The notes under the pieces: model-generated
What the model saw: only the letters and a program-made list of their open reading frames with translations
The model's database searches: none
What the model was told of the DNA's origin: nothing
Shown: piece by piece, positions 1 through 7,815 of the stretch
Numbering within the stretch: the stretch's first letter is position 1
How the letters are laid out: each line of letters starts with the position of its first letter
Position numbers and translations under genes: made by a program
Assembly: GCA_947166305.1 (NCBI GenBank)
Contig: CAMVDV010000018.1
Location: 1-63,534, forward strand
DNA: 63,534 nt
Direction: 5' to 3'
Source: an uncultured Prevotellaceae bacterium
Lineage (GTDB): Bacteria; Bacteroidota; Bacteroidia; Bacteroidales; Bacteroidaceae

Positions 1-49
1 TCAGGTGCGCGTGCCGCGAGGCGTGCAGGTTCGAGTCCTGTTCTGGGCA
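1..49 (+). tRNA. tRNA-Leu (anticodon CAG), 3' part
   Basis: The window opens inside the anticodon loop (TTCAGGT in related tRNAs; here TCAGGT is left, so the anticodon is CAG). A long type II variable arm follows (about 12-25), then a T arm with loop TTCGAGT and 5-bp stem GCAGG/CCTGT, acceptor strand TCTGGGC (42-48) and discriminator A. CCA is not encoded. The D arm and 5' half lie outside the window. The long variable arm and anticodon fit leucine. It abuts the biosynthetic cluster, so it marks the cluster's left boundary. Confidence 0.9.
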
Positions 50-57
50 CACAAAAG

Positions 58-97
58 AAAAGAGGAACTGACAGAATGTTGTCGGTTCCTCTTTTTC
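58..97. terminator. Bidirectional terminator between tRNA-Leu and the minus-strand cluster
   Basis: A 15-bp stem (AAAAGAGGAACTGAC against GTCGGTTCCTCTTTT, one G-T pair) closes a short loop and has a T run on one side and an A run on the other. It can end transcription of the tRNA on the plus strand and of the AMP-ligase gene converging from the right. Confidence 0.85.
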
Positions 98-98
98 G

Positions 99-1382
99 TT
101 ACAGGTAGGCCTTGCGGTCGGGCTTGCCGTTGAAGGTGCGACGCACGGCATCCACGGCCTCGTAGAGCAGCGGCACCTTGTAGCTTTCGAGTTTGCTTTT
201 CAGGAAAAGGGCGATGTCCCTGGGCTTCACCTCACAGCCCTCCCTGGGCACGAAGAGCAGCTTGGGCGCCGAGCCGAGCACGACGTGCGGCGCAGCGATG
301 CAGATGCAGTCGGCGATGGGCGGGAAGTTCATCGCCGCATCCTCCACCTCCGAGGGATTCACCTTGTAGCCTCCCACGTTGATGACATCGTCCATCCGGC
401 CCACGAGGTGGAGCATTCCGTCGTCGTTGAGAAAACCTATGTCCGAAGTGTAGGCCTCTCCGTCCCTCAGCACCTTCCTCGTCGCCTCCTCGTCCCCGGC
501 ATAGCCCGCCATGAGGGTGCGGCCTGAGCAGATTACCCTGCCGCCCTCGCCGATGCGCACCGAGGAGTGCTTCATCGGGCGGCCCAGGAGTCCAGCCACA
601 CAGCCTTGCCTGCTGTATTCATAGCTGCAGATGATGCCCGTTTCGGTGGAGGCATACGTGTTGAAGAGGCGTGAGCTGGGGAGCAGCCGGCAGAGCCTTT
701 CCATGTCATGCTGTGCGATGGCGGCCGCACCCGTCTCGATGAAGTCAATCTTCGGCCCGACCTTTTGCAGCTCCTTCCCTGCTATTTGCAGAAGCATCCT
801 GATGCTCGACGGCACAAGGAACGTGGCAAACTTGGGGAAAGGCAGCTCGAAGACCGAGAAGAAGGCATTGAGGTCCTTCAGACTCTCCATTATATATAAT
901 GTAGCACCCGACATCAATGTGGGATACACCTTCGAGAGACTGCCCAGATGGCTGAGCGGTCCACAGACGATGAAAAGCAAGTCGGCGGTGAAACCCAGCC
1001 GGTCGATGAGGTTCTCGGCGTTGGCTGTCCACGCTTCCTCCGTTATCATCACGCCTTTCGACGTGCCTGTCGAGCCGGTGGTGAAGAGGATGTCGGCGCA
1101 TTTACAATTTGACGATGTACTATTTACTGTTTCATTCCCGCCGGAGCCTATTGGCACAGCCACGCCGCCGCACAGGTGGACGGCCAGATAGGTCACGATG
1201 AAGTCGGCATCCTGTGTGGACTGGAAGACGTAAGGCTCGCCCTCGTGGAGATTCAGGGCACTCGCTTTCTGCCGGACACGTTGCCAGAGCGAGGCATAGG
1301 AAAGCGTCTCGGTGGCTGTGACGACGGCCGGTTTCCGCGGCCAGAGCCTTGCATAGTGCTCCACGGACTGCTCTATGGTCAT
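99..1382 (-). CDS. AMP-dependent aryl/acyl-CoA or acyl-ACP ligase of aryl-polyene cluster (ApeH-like)
   Basis: A 427-residue member of the ANL adenylating family. Visible motifs are the phosphate loop TTGSTGTSKGV (near residue 100), NTYASTETG, the YTSDIG hinge region and a C-terminal NGKPDRK with the catalytic lysine. In aryl-polyene and flexirubin clusters such ligases activate the aromatic starter acid and load it on an acyl carrier protein; that role here is inferred from context. It is shorter than typical 500-residue acyl-CoA ligases because the N-terminal region is compact. A stretch near residues 82-95 (sense NETVNSTSSN) is encoded by A/T-rich sequence at about 1100-1132 that matches the intergenic ATTTACAATTTGAC-type repeat of this genome, an apparent in-frame insertion. 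The start overlaps the stop of the upstream ACP gene (ATGA). Confidence 0.85.
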   Translation of the reverse strand: MTIEQSVEHYARLWPRKPAVVTATETLSYASLWQRVRQKASALNLHEGEPYVFQSTQDADFIVTYLAVHLCGGVAVPIGSGGNETVNSTSSNCKCADILFTTGSTGTSKGVMITEEAWTANAENLIDRLGFTADLLFIVCGPLSHLGSLSKVYPTLMSGATLYIMESLKDLNAFFSVFELPFPKFATFLVPSSIRMLLQIAGKELQKVGPKIDFIETGAAAIAQHDMERLCRLLPSSRLFNTYASTETGIICSYEYSRQGCVAGLLGRPMKHSSVRIGEGGRVICSGRTLMAGYAGDEEATRKVLRDGEAYTSDIGFLNDDGMLHLVGRMDDVINVGGYKVNPSEVEDAAMNFPPIADCICIAAPHVVLGSAPKLLFVPREGCEVKPRDIALFLKSKLESYKVPLLYEAVDAVRRTFNGKPDRKAYL

Positions 1383-1609
1383 TGCTCTCCAAGTTTGTTC
1401 TTCACCATATCCACTATGGTGTCAATCGATTTGAGGTTCCTCGGCGTGGCATCCCGTGCTTCCAGTTCGATGCCATACTCTTCGGATAGAAGCATCAGGA
1501 TAGTGGTCACGCCCAGAGAGTCAAGGTCGCGCAGAAGGAAGTCTGAGTCGAAATCGACCATGGGCAACGCTTCGGTCAGCAGTTTCGTGATGTGTTCTTT
1601 CATAATCAT
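1379..1609 (-). CDS. Acyl carrier protein
   Basis: A 76-residue carrier protein with the phosphopantetheine site DSLG (LRDLDSLGVTT, serine near residue 31) and an acidic four-helix pattern. It is probably the carrier for starter or chain in the polyene pathway. It overlaps both neighbours by ATGA-type junctions (stop of the exporter gene at 1606-1608, start of the ligase at 1382), which implies translational coupling. A second in-frame ATG at 1603 is an alternative start. Confidence 0.88.
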   Translation of the reverse strand: MIMKEHITKLLTEALPMVDFDSDFLLRDLDSLGVTTILMLLSEEYGIELEARDATPRNLKSIDTIVDMVKNKLGEQ

Positions 1610-4080
1610 AGGTTCTTGAATCGTTTAGGGAAAAGCCTTATCAGCCATTTGATGAGCATTGGCGGGATAATCATGGCCATCATGACGACACACGCCATGC
1701 CGATGATGGTGACTTCGGCAAGCGAATGCAGTGCAGGATGACGGCTGAAGATGAGGGAGCCAATGCCGATGAACATGATGAGGGCTGAGAGGATGATACT
1801 CCGTCTGTAGGATGTCAGCACGCGACGGCCGTGGATGTACTCCGAGACGCTGCCTTCGGTCATGAAAATGGTGTAGTCATCGCCCTGCCCGAAAATGAAG
1901 GTGGCGAGGATGATGCTGACGATGTTGAACTTAATGCCAAGCATTTGCATGATTCCAAGAATCCATATCCAGCTGACAGCCATCGGGATGAAGGCAATCA
2001 CGGCCAGCTCTATGCGCCGAAACGAGAGCCACAGGAACAGGAAGACCACAGAGGAACAGACGAAGCCGATGTAGTTGAAGTCATCGGAAAGCGCCCTTGC
2101 CACCGAATCGTGGAGCGATGCGACGTCGAAGGCTTCGGGGAGAGCGGCCTCGACCTCTGCGATGTTCTCCCGCCCGACGTGGAGTGTCTCCACAATCGTG
2201 CAGCGGTTCATGGCATCGGAGAGGTGGCTGCGGAGCAGAACGGAAGTGAGTGTGTCGAATCGCTCAAAGGGCAGCGGGGCATAATCCGCCTCGATGATGC
2301 GTGCAAAGCCACTGAATGCGTCGGCTTCGAAGCCGTGCTTTTCGGCCTCGTCCTGTACGTCTCGGAGGAGCGACGGGTGCCTTTGCAGCCAATCGTGCCA
2401 AAGGTTGATGCGCCTTTCGCCTTCCCCGACGGACGGAAGCAAGCGCGCCGTTCCCCGATGACGCTTGACGATTCCGGCTTTCAGCAGGGAGTCGATGGTC
2501 GATTGGTGCTTCTCGGAGATGAGAATCGCCTCGCGATATGTCGGGGCAGACGAGAGGATATAGAGCGTGACGCCTGCCTCTCCGTCGCTTCGGCCGAGGA
2601 GTTCTTCTGCCCAACGAATGTCCTCTTTCTGCTCAGGGGACATATAATTAATGTTAGCGACGTTTGCATCGAACTCAGTCCGAAGGCTGTAATAGCCGAA
2701 AAGAAGGGTGAGAACGGCAAAAAGGGAAAAGGTAAAAAGGTGAAAAGGTGAAGGAGAAGACCCCTCAACCCCCTTCTGTGGGAGTTCCTGCCGCGAAAAG
2801 CACTCCCCCAAAGGGGGAGCGGGGAGGGGGCTTTTGGGCTTCAGCAGCATTGGCAGCCAGACGAGGACGAAGAGGATGGTGCCAATAAGGAGGAAGGATG
2901 CGAACAGGCCAAGGTCGCTTAGTGCGGACGAACGGAGGGGGACGAGGGCAAGAAAGGCAGCCACCGTGGTGACATTGCCCACGAGGAGTGGTGTCCTGAC
3001 CTCGCGGACGGCTTCCCTAATGCCGTGGCTGCTGTGGCGTACATGACTGATGAGGTGGAGGGGATAGTTGACGGCGATGCCGACAATGATGCTCGATATG
3101 CCGACGGCAATCATGGAGATGTCGTCGCGGACGAGTGCGATGGCTCCGAGGCTGGCGAGCCATCCCCAGAGGACGGAAAGGGCGATGAGCAGGATGTCCC
3201 GAAGATTGCGGAAGCTGGCGAGCAGGATGCCGACGATGAGGACAGCGGAGATGGCGACGGCAAGCAGGCTGTCCTGCATGATTTGCCGGGCGTTTCCCAC
3301 AGCCACCTCGGGCCCTCCCGCCACATGTGCCTTTATGTCGGGGAAACCCGCGTGCTGCATCTGCCGGATGCAGCTTTCGAGCAGACCGACGAGTTGTGCG
3401 TTCTGTCCTGTCTCGCTGCCCGCAAAGGGCGAGGAGAGCGTGACGATGGCCTTCTTGAAGCCTGGCGTGAAGACGTGACCTTCGTAGAGTTCGCAGTTCC
3501 GGAGGCTGCGGTTAGCCACCTCGTCCTCCAGTATTGGAGCGAAGAGGCCGAGGGGGTCGCGGCCAACGAACTGCTCTGCGAGTCCTCCCGAAGGGAACAT
3601 CATGGCGGCGGCGGCTTCGTCGAGCTTGGAGGGGATGAAGCTTTCGGAGCCGAGGAGCGAGTCCATCCGCGCGTAGTCTGCTTGGGTGAGGAACAAAGGG
3701 AGGTGGCCGTAGATGAAGTCGGTCCAGCGTGAGAGGTTTTCGGCATCGACCTCCGTGAGCATCCCTGCCGTCCATCCTTCGGTGTCGCGTTCGTCCACGG
3801 CTTCGGCGAAGGCGTCGATGGCCTGGACGATGCGGTCTGGGTCGGACAAGGCTGAGTCGGTCGGCTCGAAGATGACGAAGAGTTGGTTCAAGCCCGACAC
3901 GTCGCTTGTGACAGCCATGCGCAATTTCTCCGTGGGGGAAAGGGGGAGGAAGTCCTCGATGTTTTCCTTGAAGGACAACGTCGAGGCGGATGCCAGTGCG
4001 AGCAGCGTGAGGACAGCGAGCACGCCCCAGCGGACGATGGCGCTACCCTTGAAGAAATTATATGATTTACTATTTGACAA
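1606..4080 (-). CDS. MMPL/RND-family exporter (ApeM-like)
   Basis: An 824-residue membrane protein with two halves, each having one N-terminal helix, a large periplasmic domain and five further helices, as in the RND superfamily (MMPL, COG4258 type). Aryl-polyene clusters carry such an exporter for the lipid-linked product; export is inferred from context. Between the halves (around residues 410-450) the protein carries a low-complexity segment including SPLPAPPLGECF and LPQKGVEGSS. This is encoded by a palindromic repeat at 2758-2832 followed by an A/G-rich 8-bp tandem tract at about 2717-2757. Both stay in frame and lie at the cytosolic/periplasmic junction before the seventh helix. Confidence 0.85.
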   Translation of the reverse strand: MSNSKSYNFFKGSAIVRWGVLAVLTLLALASASTLSFKENIEDFLPLSPTEKLRMAVTSDVSGLNQLFVIFEPTDSALSDPDRIVQAIDAFAEAVDERDTEGWTAGMLTEVDAENLSRWTDFIYGHLPLFLTQADYARMDSLLGSESFIPSKLDEAAAAMMFPSGGLAEQFVGRDPLGLFAPILEDEVANRSLRNCELYEGHVFTPGFKKAIVTLSSPFAGSETGQNAQLVGLLESCIRQMQHAGFPDIKAHVAGGPEVAVGNARQIMQDSLLAVAISAVLIVGILLASFRNLRDILLIALSVLWGWLASLGAIALVRDDISMIAVGISSIIVGIAVNYPLHLISHVRHSSHGIREAVREVRTPLLVGNVTTVAAFLALVPLRSSALSDLGLFASFLLIGTILFVLVWLPMLLKPKSPLPAPPLGECFSRQELPQKGVEGSSPSPFHLFTFSLFAVLTLLFGYYSLRTEFDANVANINYMSPEQKEDIRWAEELLGRSDGEAGVTLYILSSAPTYREAILISEKHQSTIDSLLKAGIVKRHRGTARLLPSVGEGERRINLWHDWLQRHPSLLRDVQDEAEKHGFEADAFSGFARIIEADYAPLPFERFDTLTSVLLRSHLSDAMNRCTIVETLHVGRENIAEVEAALPEAFDVASLHDSVARALSDDFNYIGFVCSSVVFLFLWLSFRRIELAVIAFIPMAVSWIWILGIMQMLGIKFNIVSIILATFIFGQGDDYTIFMTEGSVSEYIHGRRVLTSYRRSIILSALIMFIGIGSLIFSRHPALHSLAEVTIIGMACVVMMAMIIPPMLIKWLIRLFPKRFKNL
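2758..2832. repeat. G/C-rich palindromic element inside the exporter gene, in frame
   Basis: Arms CCCCTCAACCCCC... and ...GGGGGAGCGGGGAGGGGGCT flank a spacer. The right arm is the same as in the elements at 7819, 32190 and 55333; the left arm is diverged. The 75-bp segment is a multiple of three and leaves the exporter reading frame open. Confidence 0.75.
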
Positions 4081-4225
4081 TCCTAATAAATTTACTATTT
4101 AACAATTTACAATTTACTATTTATTTACAATTTAAAGACCCTCTAAATCTCCCTTAAAGGGAGACTTCTTATTGTCCTCCCACTTTAAGGGGGAGTTAGA
4201 GAGGGTCTTGGGTTAGGGGGCTTCA
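4081..4225. repeat. Intergenic A/T-rich tandem tract plus palindromic element
   Basis: From 4081 to about 4136 the DNA repeats a TTTACAATTTACTATT-like motif. Positions 4137-4206 form the second palindrome subtype: GACCCTCT...CTCCCTTAAAGGGAG, spacer, CCACTTTAAGGGGGAG...AGAGGGTC. Beyond that lies an 8-bp tandem of TTTTTCAC-like units. No gene is visible. The palindrome could form a hairpin between the esterase stop and the exporter start. Confidence 0.75.
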
Positions 4226-4254
4226 CCTTTTCATTTTTTCATTTTTTCACCTTT

Positions 4255-5103
4255 TCATTTTTTCACTTCCCTCAGCCAGTCGAGGAACTCCTGCTTCCAT
4301 GCTCGGCACTCGGGCGTTCCCTTCTTTTCGGAGGCGCCGAAGCCGTGGCCGCCCGTGCTGTACTGTACGAAGCGATGGCGTATGCCCCGGGCGGTGAGGG
4401 CCGAGTCGAGGAGAACGGCATTGTGTGGCTTGACCACCGGGTCGTCCTTGCAGTTGAGGAGGAAGACCGGCGGACAGTCGTCGGGGACGTGCCTCTCGAC
4501 CGACAGCGAGTCGCGCATCTTGCGGCTGAACTTGCGGCGCTCGCCGAGCAAGGCACGGCGCGAGCGTTTGTGACTGCACGGGTGGGCGAGGCTCACCACG
4601 GGGTAGATGGCGCAGACGAAATCGGGCCGCAGCTCCTTTTCCTGTTCGGCGGAGAGCATCGCGAGGTGTCCTCCGGCCGAGAACCCCATGGCTCCCATGC
4701 GGCGAGGGTCGATGCCATAGCGTCCGGCCTGCTGCCTGACGTGGCGGATGGCCTGCTGAAGGTCCTCCAGGGCATCGGGGTACTGATGGCCGCGGAAGAG
4801 GAGTCGAGAGTGCGTGATGTAGGGCACGATGCCTTGCACCCTGTACTTCAGCACGAAGGCCGCTATGCCGTTGTCCCTGAGCCAGCGGCCCACCGCCATG
4901 CCCTCCGTGGGCATGGCGAGCCAACTGTAGGAGCCTCCGGGGCAGACGATGATGGCTTCGCCCGTAGCCCCACTGGTGGGGAGCAGCGGCGTGAGCGTCA
5001 CGTGTCTCAGCCGAGGGGAGGAGTCGCCCCAGATGCGTATCTCGTCCTGTGCCGAAGCGTGCAGGGCGCAGAGCAAGAGCAGGAGCCTAAGGGCACTACG
5101 CAT
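4255..5103 (-). CDS. Secreted alpha/beta-hydrolase (acetyl-xylan esterase-like)
   Basis: An alpha/beta-hydrolase of the BD-FAE/esterase-lipase type. It shows the oxyanion region CPGGSYSW, the nucleophile elbow GFSAGGH, an acid residue in CKDDPVV and the catalytic histidine in GGHGFG. Residues 1-18 from the chosen start (MRSALRLLLLLCALHASA) form a signal peptide. An ATG nine codons upstream (5130) would lie upstream of the TACCTTTG promoter element at 5108-5115, so the start at 5103 is preferred and the message would be nearly leaderless. It probably deacylates plant glycans; nothing ties it to polyene synthesis, although it sits within that gene run. Confidence 0.82.
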   Translation of the reverse strand: MRSALRLLLLLCALHASAQDEIRIWGDSSPRLRHVTLTPLLPTSGATGEAIIVCPGGSYSWLAMPTEGMAVGRWLRDNGIAAFVLKYRVQGIVPYITHSRLLFRGHQYPDALEDLQQAIRHVRQQAGRYGIDPRRMGAMGFSAGGHLAMLSAEQEKELRPDFVCAIYPVVSLAHPCSHKRSRRALLGERRKFSRKMRDSLSVERHVPDDCPPVFLLNCKDDPVVKPHNAVLLDSALTARGIRHRFVQYSTGGHGFGASEKKGTPECRAWKQEFLDWLREVKK

Positions 5104-5107
5104 GGCG

Positions 5108-5115
5108 CAAAGGTA
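5108..5115 (-). promoter_or_regulatory. Bacteroidetes -7 promoter element (TACCTTTG) for the esterase
   Basis: The minus strand reads TACCTTTG four bases before the ATG at 5103. It fits the Bacteroidetes consensus TAnnTTTG and decides the start codon. Confidence 0.65.
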
Positions 5116-5226
5116 CGTATTTCTGTTCATAATTCCAAGTTTAGGTTCAGCGTTTTTGCTCTCTCCCTTCGCTTTGGTTGAAGGAAGGGCAGACGGAGGT
5201 TCACAGAACCCTACAGGGTCTTGATT

Positions 5227-5292
5227 GCAGCATCATGACCGTGCAATTGCAGCATCATGACCATGCAATTGCAGCATCATGACCCTGCAATG
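5227..5292. repeat. 22-bp tandem array, three units (GCAGCATCATGACC type)
   Basis: Three adjacent 22-bp units begin GCAGCATCATGACC and differ at one or two bases. The junctions form the palindrome TGCAATTGCA. The same array with similar flanks (ACCCT...AGGGT upstream, GGCAGG downstream) recurs at 32939-33004 and 56162-56227. The array fills the gap between the esterase and the glycosyltransferase gene. Confidence 0.9.
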
Positions 5293-5335
5293 AACGCGGC
5301 AGGGAGTGTGGCGCAAGACAGAGCGTTGTGTGGGC

Positions 5336-6826
5336 TCACACGTCCTGCTCCATGCGGTTGGCAATCTCGGCGTATCGCTGCTTGTAGTATTGCCTGAGCG
5401 CCGACGCCTGCTGCCTCGGCAGTTCGCCCAGCGCTTGGAGCTCGTCGGGACCGATGCGCCTGTCTATCTCAATCCTGACGGGCCATCTGTGCAGCAGTCC
5501 GCCCTGCTTGGGCCAGGCCTTGCCTGCGCCGTAGAGCACCATGGGGAGTATGTCGAGCCGGAGCGCTCGGGCCAGATGGAAAGCCCCTTGGTGGAAGCGC
5601 GAGACGGAGCAGTCTGCCGACCGCGTCCCCTCGGGGTATATGGCTATGCTGTAGCCCCTCTCCACGAGCGACCGCAGCCTTGGCAGCAAGGCCTCTGCGC
5701 CCAGGCTGACGGGATAGAACTCGGCCTGGCGGATAATGAAACCGTAGATGGGGTTGTGCCAAACCCAGTCCTTCGTCAGGCAGACTATCCTGGGCGAGAG
5801 CATGAGCAAGGCCATGAGGTCGAGGTGCGACTGGTGGTTGCAGATGATGACGGCAGGTCGGGCGAAATCCTCTCCCCCGCTGTTGCCCACCGAGAATGGT
5901 ACGCCCGGAATGCCGTGGCGCAGGATGACGAATCGGGCGTAGTGCCAGAGCAGACGGTGTGCGCCGCTCTGCCGCTTCGCCTTGTCCTTCTGGAAGGCCA
6001 GCCAGAGCCTTGCGGCAGGAGCCAGCACGAGCATGGAGCAGACGAAGAAGAGAAGGACGTAGGCCGAACGCAGGATGGCGGTCAGACGGCGCAGGATGGC
6101 GAGCGGAAGGCCATAGCCGACGGCCAGGATGCAAAGCACGGTGTTGAGCAAAGAGATGCGTGCGAAGTCGCGAAGGGGACGGAAGTGCGACACGCGCTCG
6201 GCAGGCTTCGGGTAGAACACGCGCACCGGAGTGGAGACAATCTCCGTGCCATGCCACGACGAGAAGACGAGTAGTTCCAGTTCAGCCTCGTAGCGTGAGG
6301 TGAGCAGGCAGAGGCCTCGCAGCTTACGCAAGGGGTAGAGCCGGAAACCCGTCTGAGTGTCCTTCAGCAGCCTTCCCGTCTGGAGGGCAAACCAAAAGTT
6401 GCTGAAGGCGTTGGCAAACTTGCTTCCGGCGCTTCGCTCCGCCTTTTCCAGTCCCATCCGCTGCCCCACGACGAGAGCCCCCGGGTGCTCCTGGTTGGCA
6501 CGCAGCAGGGCTGGGATGTCCTCCGGGAAGTGTTGTCCGTCGGCATCAAGGGTGATGGCGTAGGCAAAGCCCATCTCCAGCGCCTTCCGGAAGCCCCGTT
6601 TCAGGGCATGGCCCTTGCCGCGGTTCTTCTCGCAGCGCACCACGGTGATGCCCGCGATGCGCGCCAGGATGCCGGACGTAGCGTCGGTGCTGCCGTCGTC
6701 CACAACGATGACATCCCGGCATTGCTGCATCGTGCGTCGAACCACCTCGGCGATGGTGCCGGCATTGTTGTAGGTGGGAATCACCACGCAGATGCCTCTC
6801 TCGCGCAGCGTCCTGTCAGTTTCCAT
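5336..6826 (-). CDS. Glycosyltransferase family 2 - acyltransferase fusion (ApeJ-like)
   Basis: A 496-residue two-domain protein. Residues about 10-235 are a GT-A glycosyltransferase (VVIPTYNN, VVDDGSTDAT, TLDADGQH with the metal-binding DAD). Two or so hydrophobic helices follow near residues 225-265. Residues about 290-490 are a PlsC-type lysophospholipid acyltransferase with NHQSHLD (NHxxxxD) and YPEGTRS. Such fusions occur in aryl-polyene clusters, where they are thought to build the lipid anchor of the pigment. The stop overlaps nothing; the start overlaps the end of the LolA-like gene by 11 bases. Confidence 0.87.
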   Translation of the reverse strand: METDRTLRERGICVVIPTYNNAGTIAEVVRRTMQQCRDVIVVDDGSTDATSGILARIAGITVVRCEKNRGKGHALKRGFRKALEMGFAYAITLDADGQHFPEDIPALLRANQEHPGALVVGQRMGLEKAERSAGSKFANAFSNFWFALQTGRLLKDTQTGFRLYPLRKLRGLCLLTSRYEAELELLVFSSWHGTEIVSTPVRVFYPKPAERVSHFRPLRDFARISLLNTVLCILAVGYGLPLAILRRLTAILRSAYVLLFFVCSMLVLAPAARLWLAFQKDKAKRQSGAHRLLWHYARFVILRHGIPGVPFSVGNSGGEDFARPAVIICNHQSHLDLMALLMLSPRIVCLTKDWVWHNPIYGFIIRQAEFYPVSLGAEALLPRLRSLVERGYSIAIYPEGTRSADCSVSRFHQGAFHLARALRLDILPMVLYGAGKAWPKQGGLLHRWPVRIEIDRRIGPDELQALGELPRQQASALRQYYKQRYAEIANRMEQDV

Positions 6827-7397
6827 TGATGCGAATGTCGTGCAGTTGGATGTCCGTGCGGTCGCCGCTCTTTTCGTACAGCTCTATCCGCGTCACGGTG
6901 GACTGTCGGGTGTCGAAGTGCAGGATGAGTCTGTCGTACATCCGCTTCATCTCCTTTCGCAGCGGCAGGAGTGTGGCCTCGTACTCCCCGGCCTTCTCCT
7001 CCACGGTCACTTGGAAGGCCGAGCTGTCGGTCAGGCTTTTGCCAGCCACGCTGTTCATTATCATGCGGGCCAGACTGCCTGCAAAGCTTGCCCTGCCCGC
7101 CTTCCGGCCGTCCTCCCCGAGCAGTCTTGCCTCGCCCGCCTCGAGGATGAGCGTACTGCGGCGCGGCTTTGTGTACTCCCATCGCAGCAGGTCGGGCTGC
7201 CGGCACAGCATCTTTCCCTGCGACACCTGCGCCGCCTTCATCATCCGCGAGTGTCGGGTCTGAGTGAAGTCAGCTTCGATGGTCTGTATCTTCCTTGCAG
7301 CCTGAGCCATCTCCTGCAGCATCTGCTGCCCATGCCCCTGGGCTGCCAAGCCGGCCGCCAGCAGGCAATATACAAAAAACAGCACTATTCGTCTCAT
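6816..7397 (-). CDS. LolA-like periplasmic lipoprotein/lipid carrier (ApeL-like)
   Basis: A 193-residue protein with a signal peptide (first ~20 residues, ending LAAQG). The body has the LolA beta-sheet pattern: IQTIEADFTQTRHS near the N-terminus, GKMLCRQPDLLRWEYTKP after it, and VTRIELYEKSGDRTDIQLHDIRIN at the end. In polyene clusters a LolA homologue is thought to carry the lipid product across the periplasm. It overlaps the downstream glycosyltransferase gene by 11 bases. Confidence 0.85.
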   Translation of the reverse strand: MRRIVLFFVYCLLAAGLAAQGHGQQMLQEMAQAARKIQTIEADFTQTRHSRMMKAAQVSQGKMLCRQPDLLRWEYTKPRRSTLILEAGEARLLGEDGRKAGRASFAGSLARMIMNSVAGKSLTDSSAFQVTVEEKAGEYEATLLPLRKEMKRMYDRLILHFDTRQSTVTRIELYEKSGDRTDIQLHDIRINGN

Positions 7398-7401
7398 TTT
7401 C

Positions 7402-7752
7402 TCATTTAGCTATAAGATAACACCCTGCCATGATGAGCAGCACGCCCAGCCATCGCGTCGGGCTCACCTCTTCGTGGAAGACCACGATGGCCGCTATCAT
7501 GCCCAGAACATAGCTGAGCGAGACCATGGGATAAGCCATGCTGAAGGGGAAATGCCGGATGATGTAGAACCAGAGGACGGTGCCTGCGCCGTAGAGAAGA
7601 CCGCAGAGGGCGAACTGCCAGTTCAGCATTAGTGCGCCGAAGAAACGGACGTTCCATCCGAAAGGCGGCACCTCACTGAGCGCAAGCTTCAGGAAGACTT
7701 GTCCGAAGGCCAGCAGGAGGCTCTGGATGAGGGCTAAGGTTAGGAGTCGCAT
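7402..7752 (-). CDS. Small EamA/EmrE-like membrane protein
   Basis: A 116-residue protein with four predicted transmembrane helices (about 4-24, 37-57, 68-88, 94-114), typical of the small drug/metabolite transporter fold shared by EmrE and ArnE/ArnF. LALSEVPPFGWN resembles ArnE/F-type undecaprenyl-carrier flippases. Four bases separate its stop from the LolA-like start. It may flip a lipid-linked intermediate for the cluster; this is inference. Confidence 0.78.
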   Translation of the reverse strand: MRLLTLALIQSLLLAFGQVFLKLALSEVPPFGWNVRFFGALMLNWQFALCGLLYGAGTVLWFYIIRHFPFSMAYPMVSLSYVLGMIAAIVVFHEEVSPTRWLGVLLIMAGCYLIAK

Positions 7753-7754
7753 GG

Positions 7755-7815
7755 AAGGGGGAAAAGGTTAAAAAGTTAAAGGGTTAAAAGGTTAAAAAGT
7801 TAAAGGGTTAAAAGG
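7755..7815. repeat. 8-bp A/T-rich tandem tract (GTTAAAAA/GTTAAAGG)
   Basis: About six copies of an 8-bp unit of GTTAAAAG type lie between the ketosynthase stop and the EamA-like start. Similar tracts lie at 9738-9775, 44277-44330, 57187-57225 and 59803-59875. Confidence 0.8.

Noticed and set aside
3025..3732. Long plus-strand frame opposite the MMPL exporter
   Set aside because: It lies entirely inside the exporter gene on the other strand, and the acidic low-complexity product is typical of antisense shadows.
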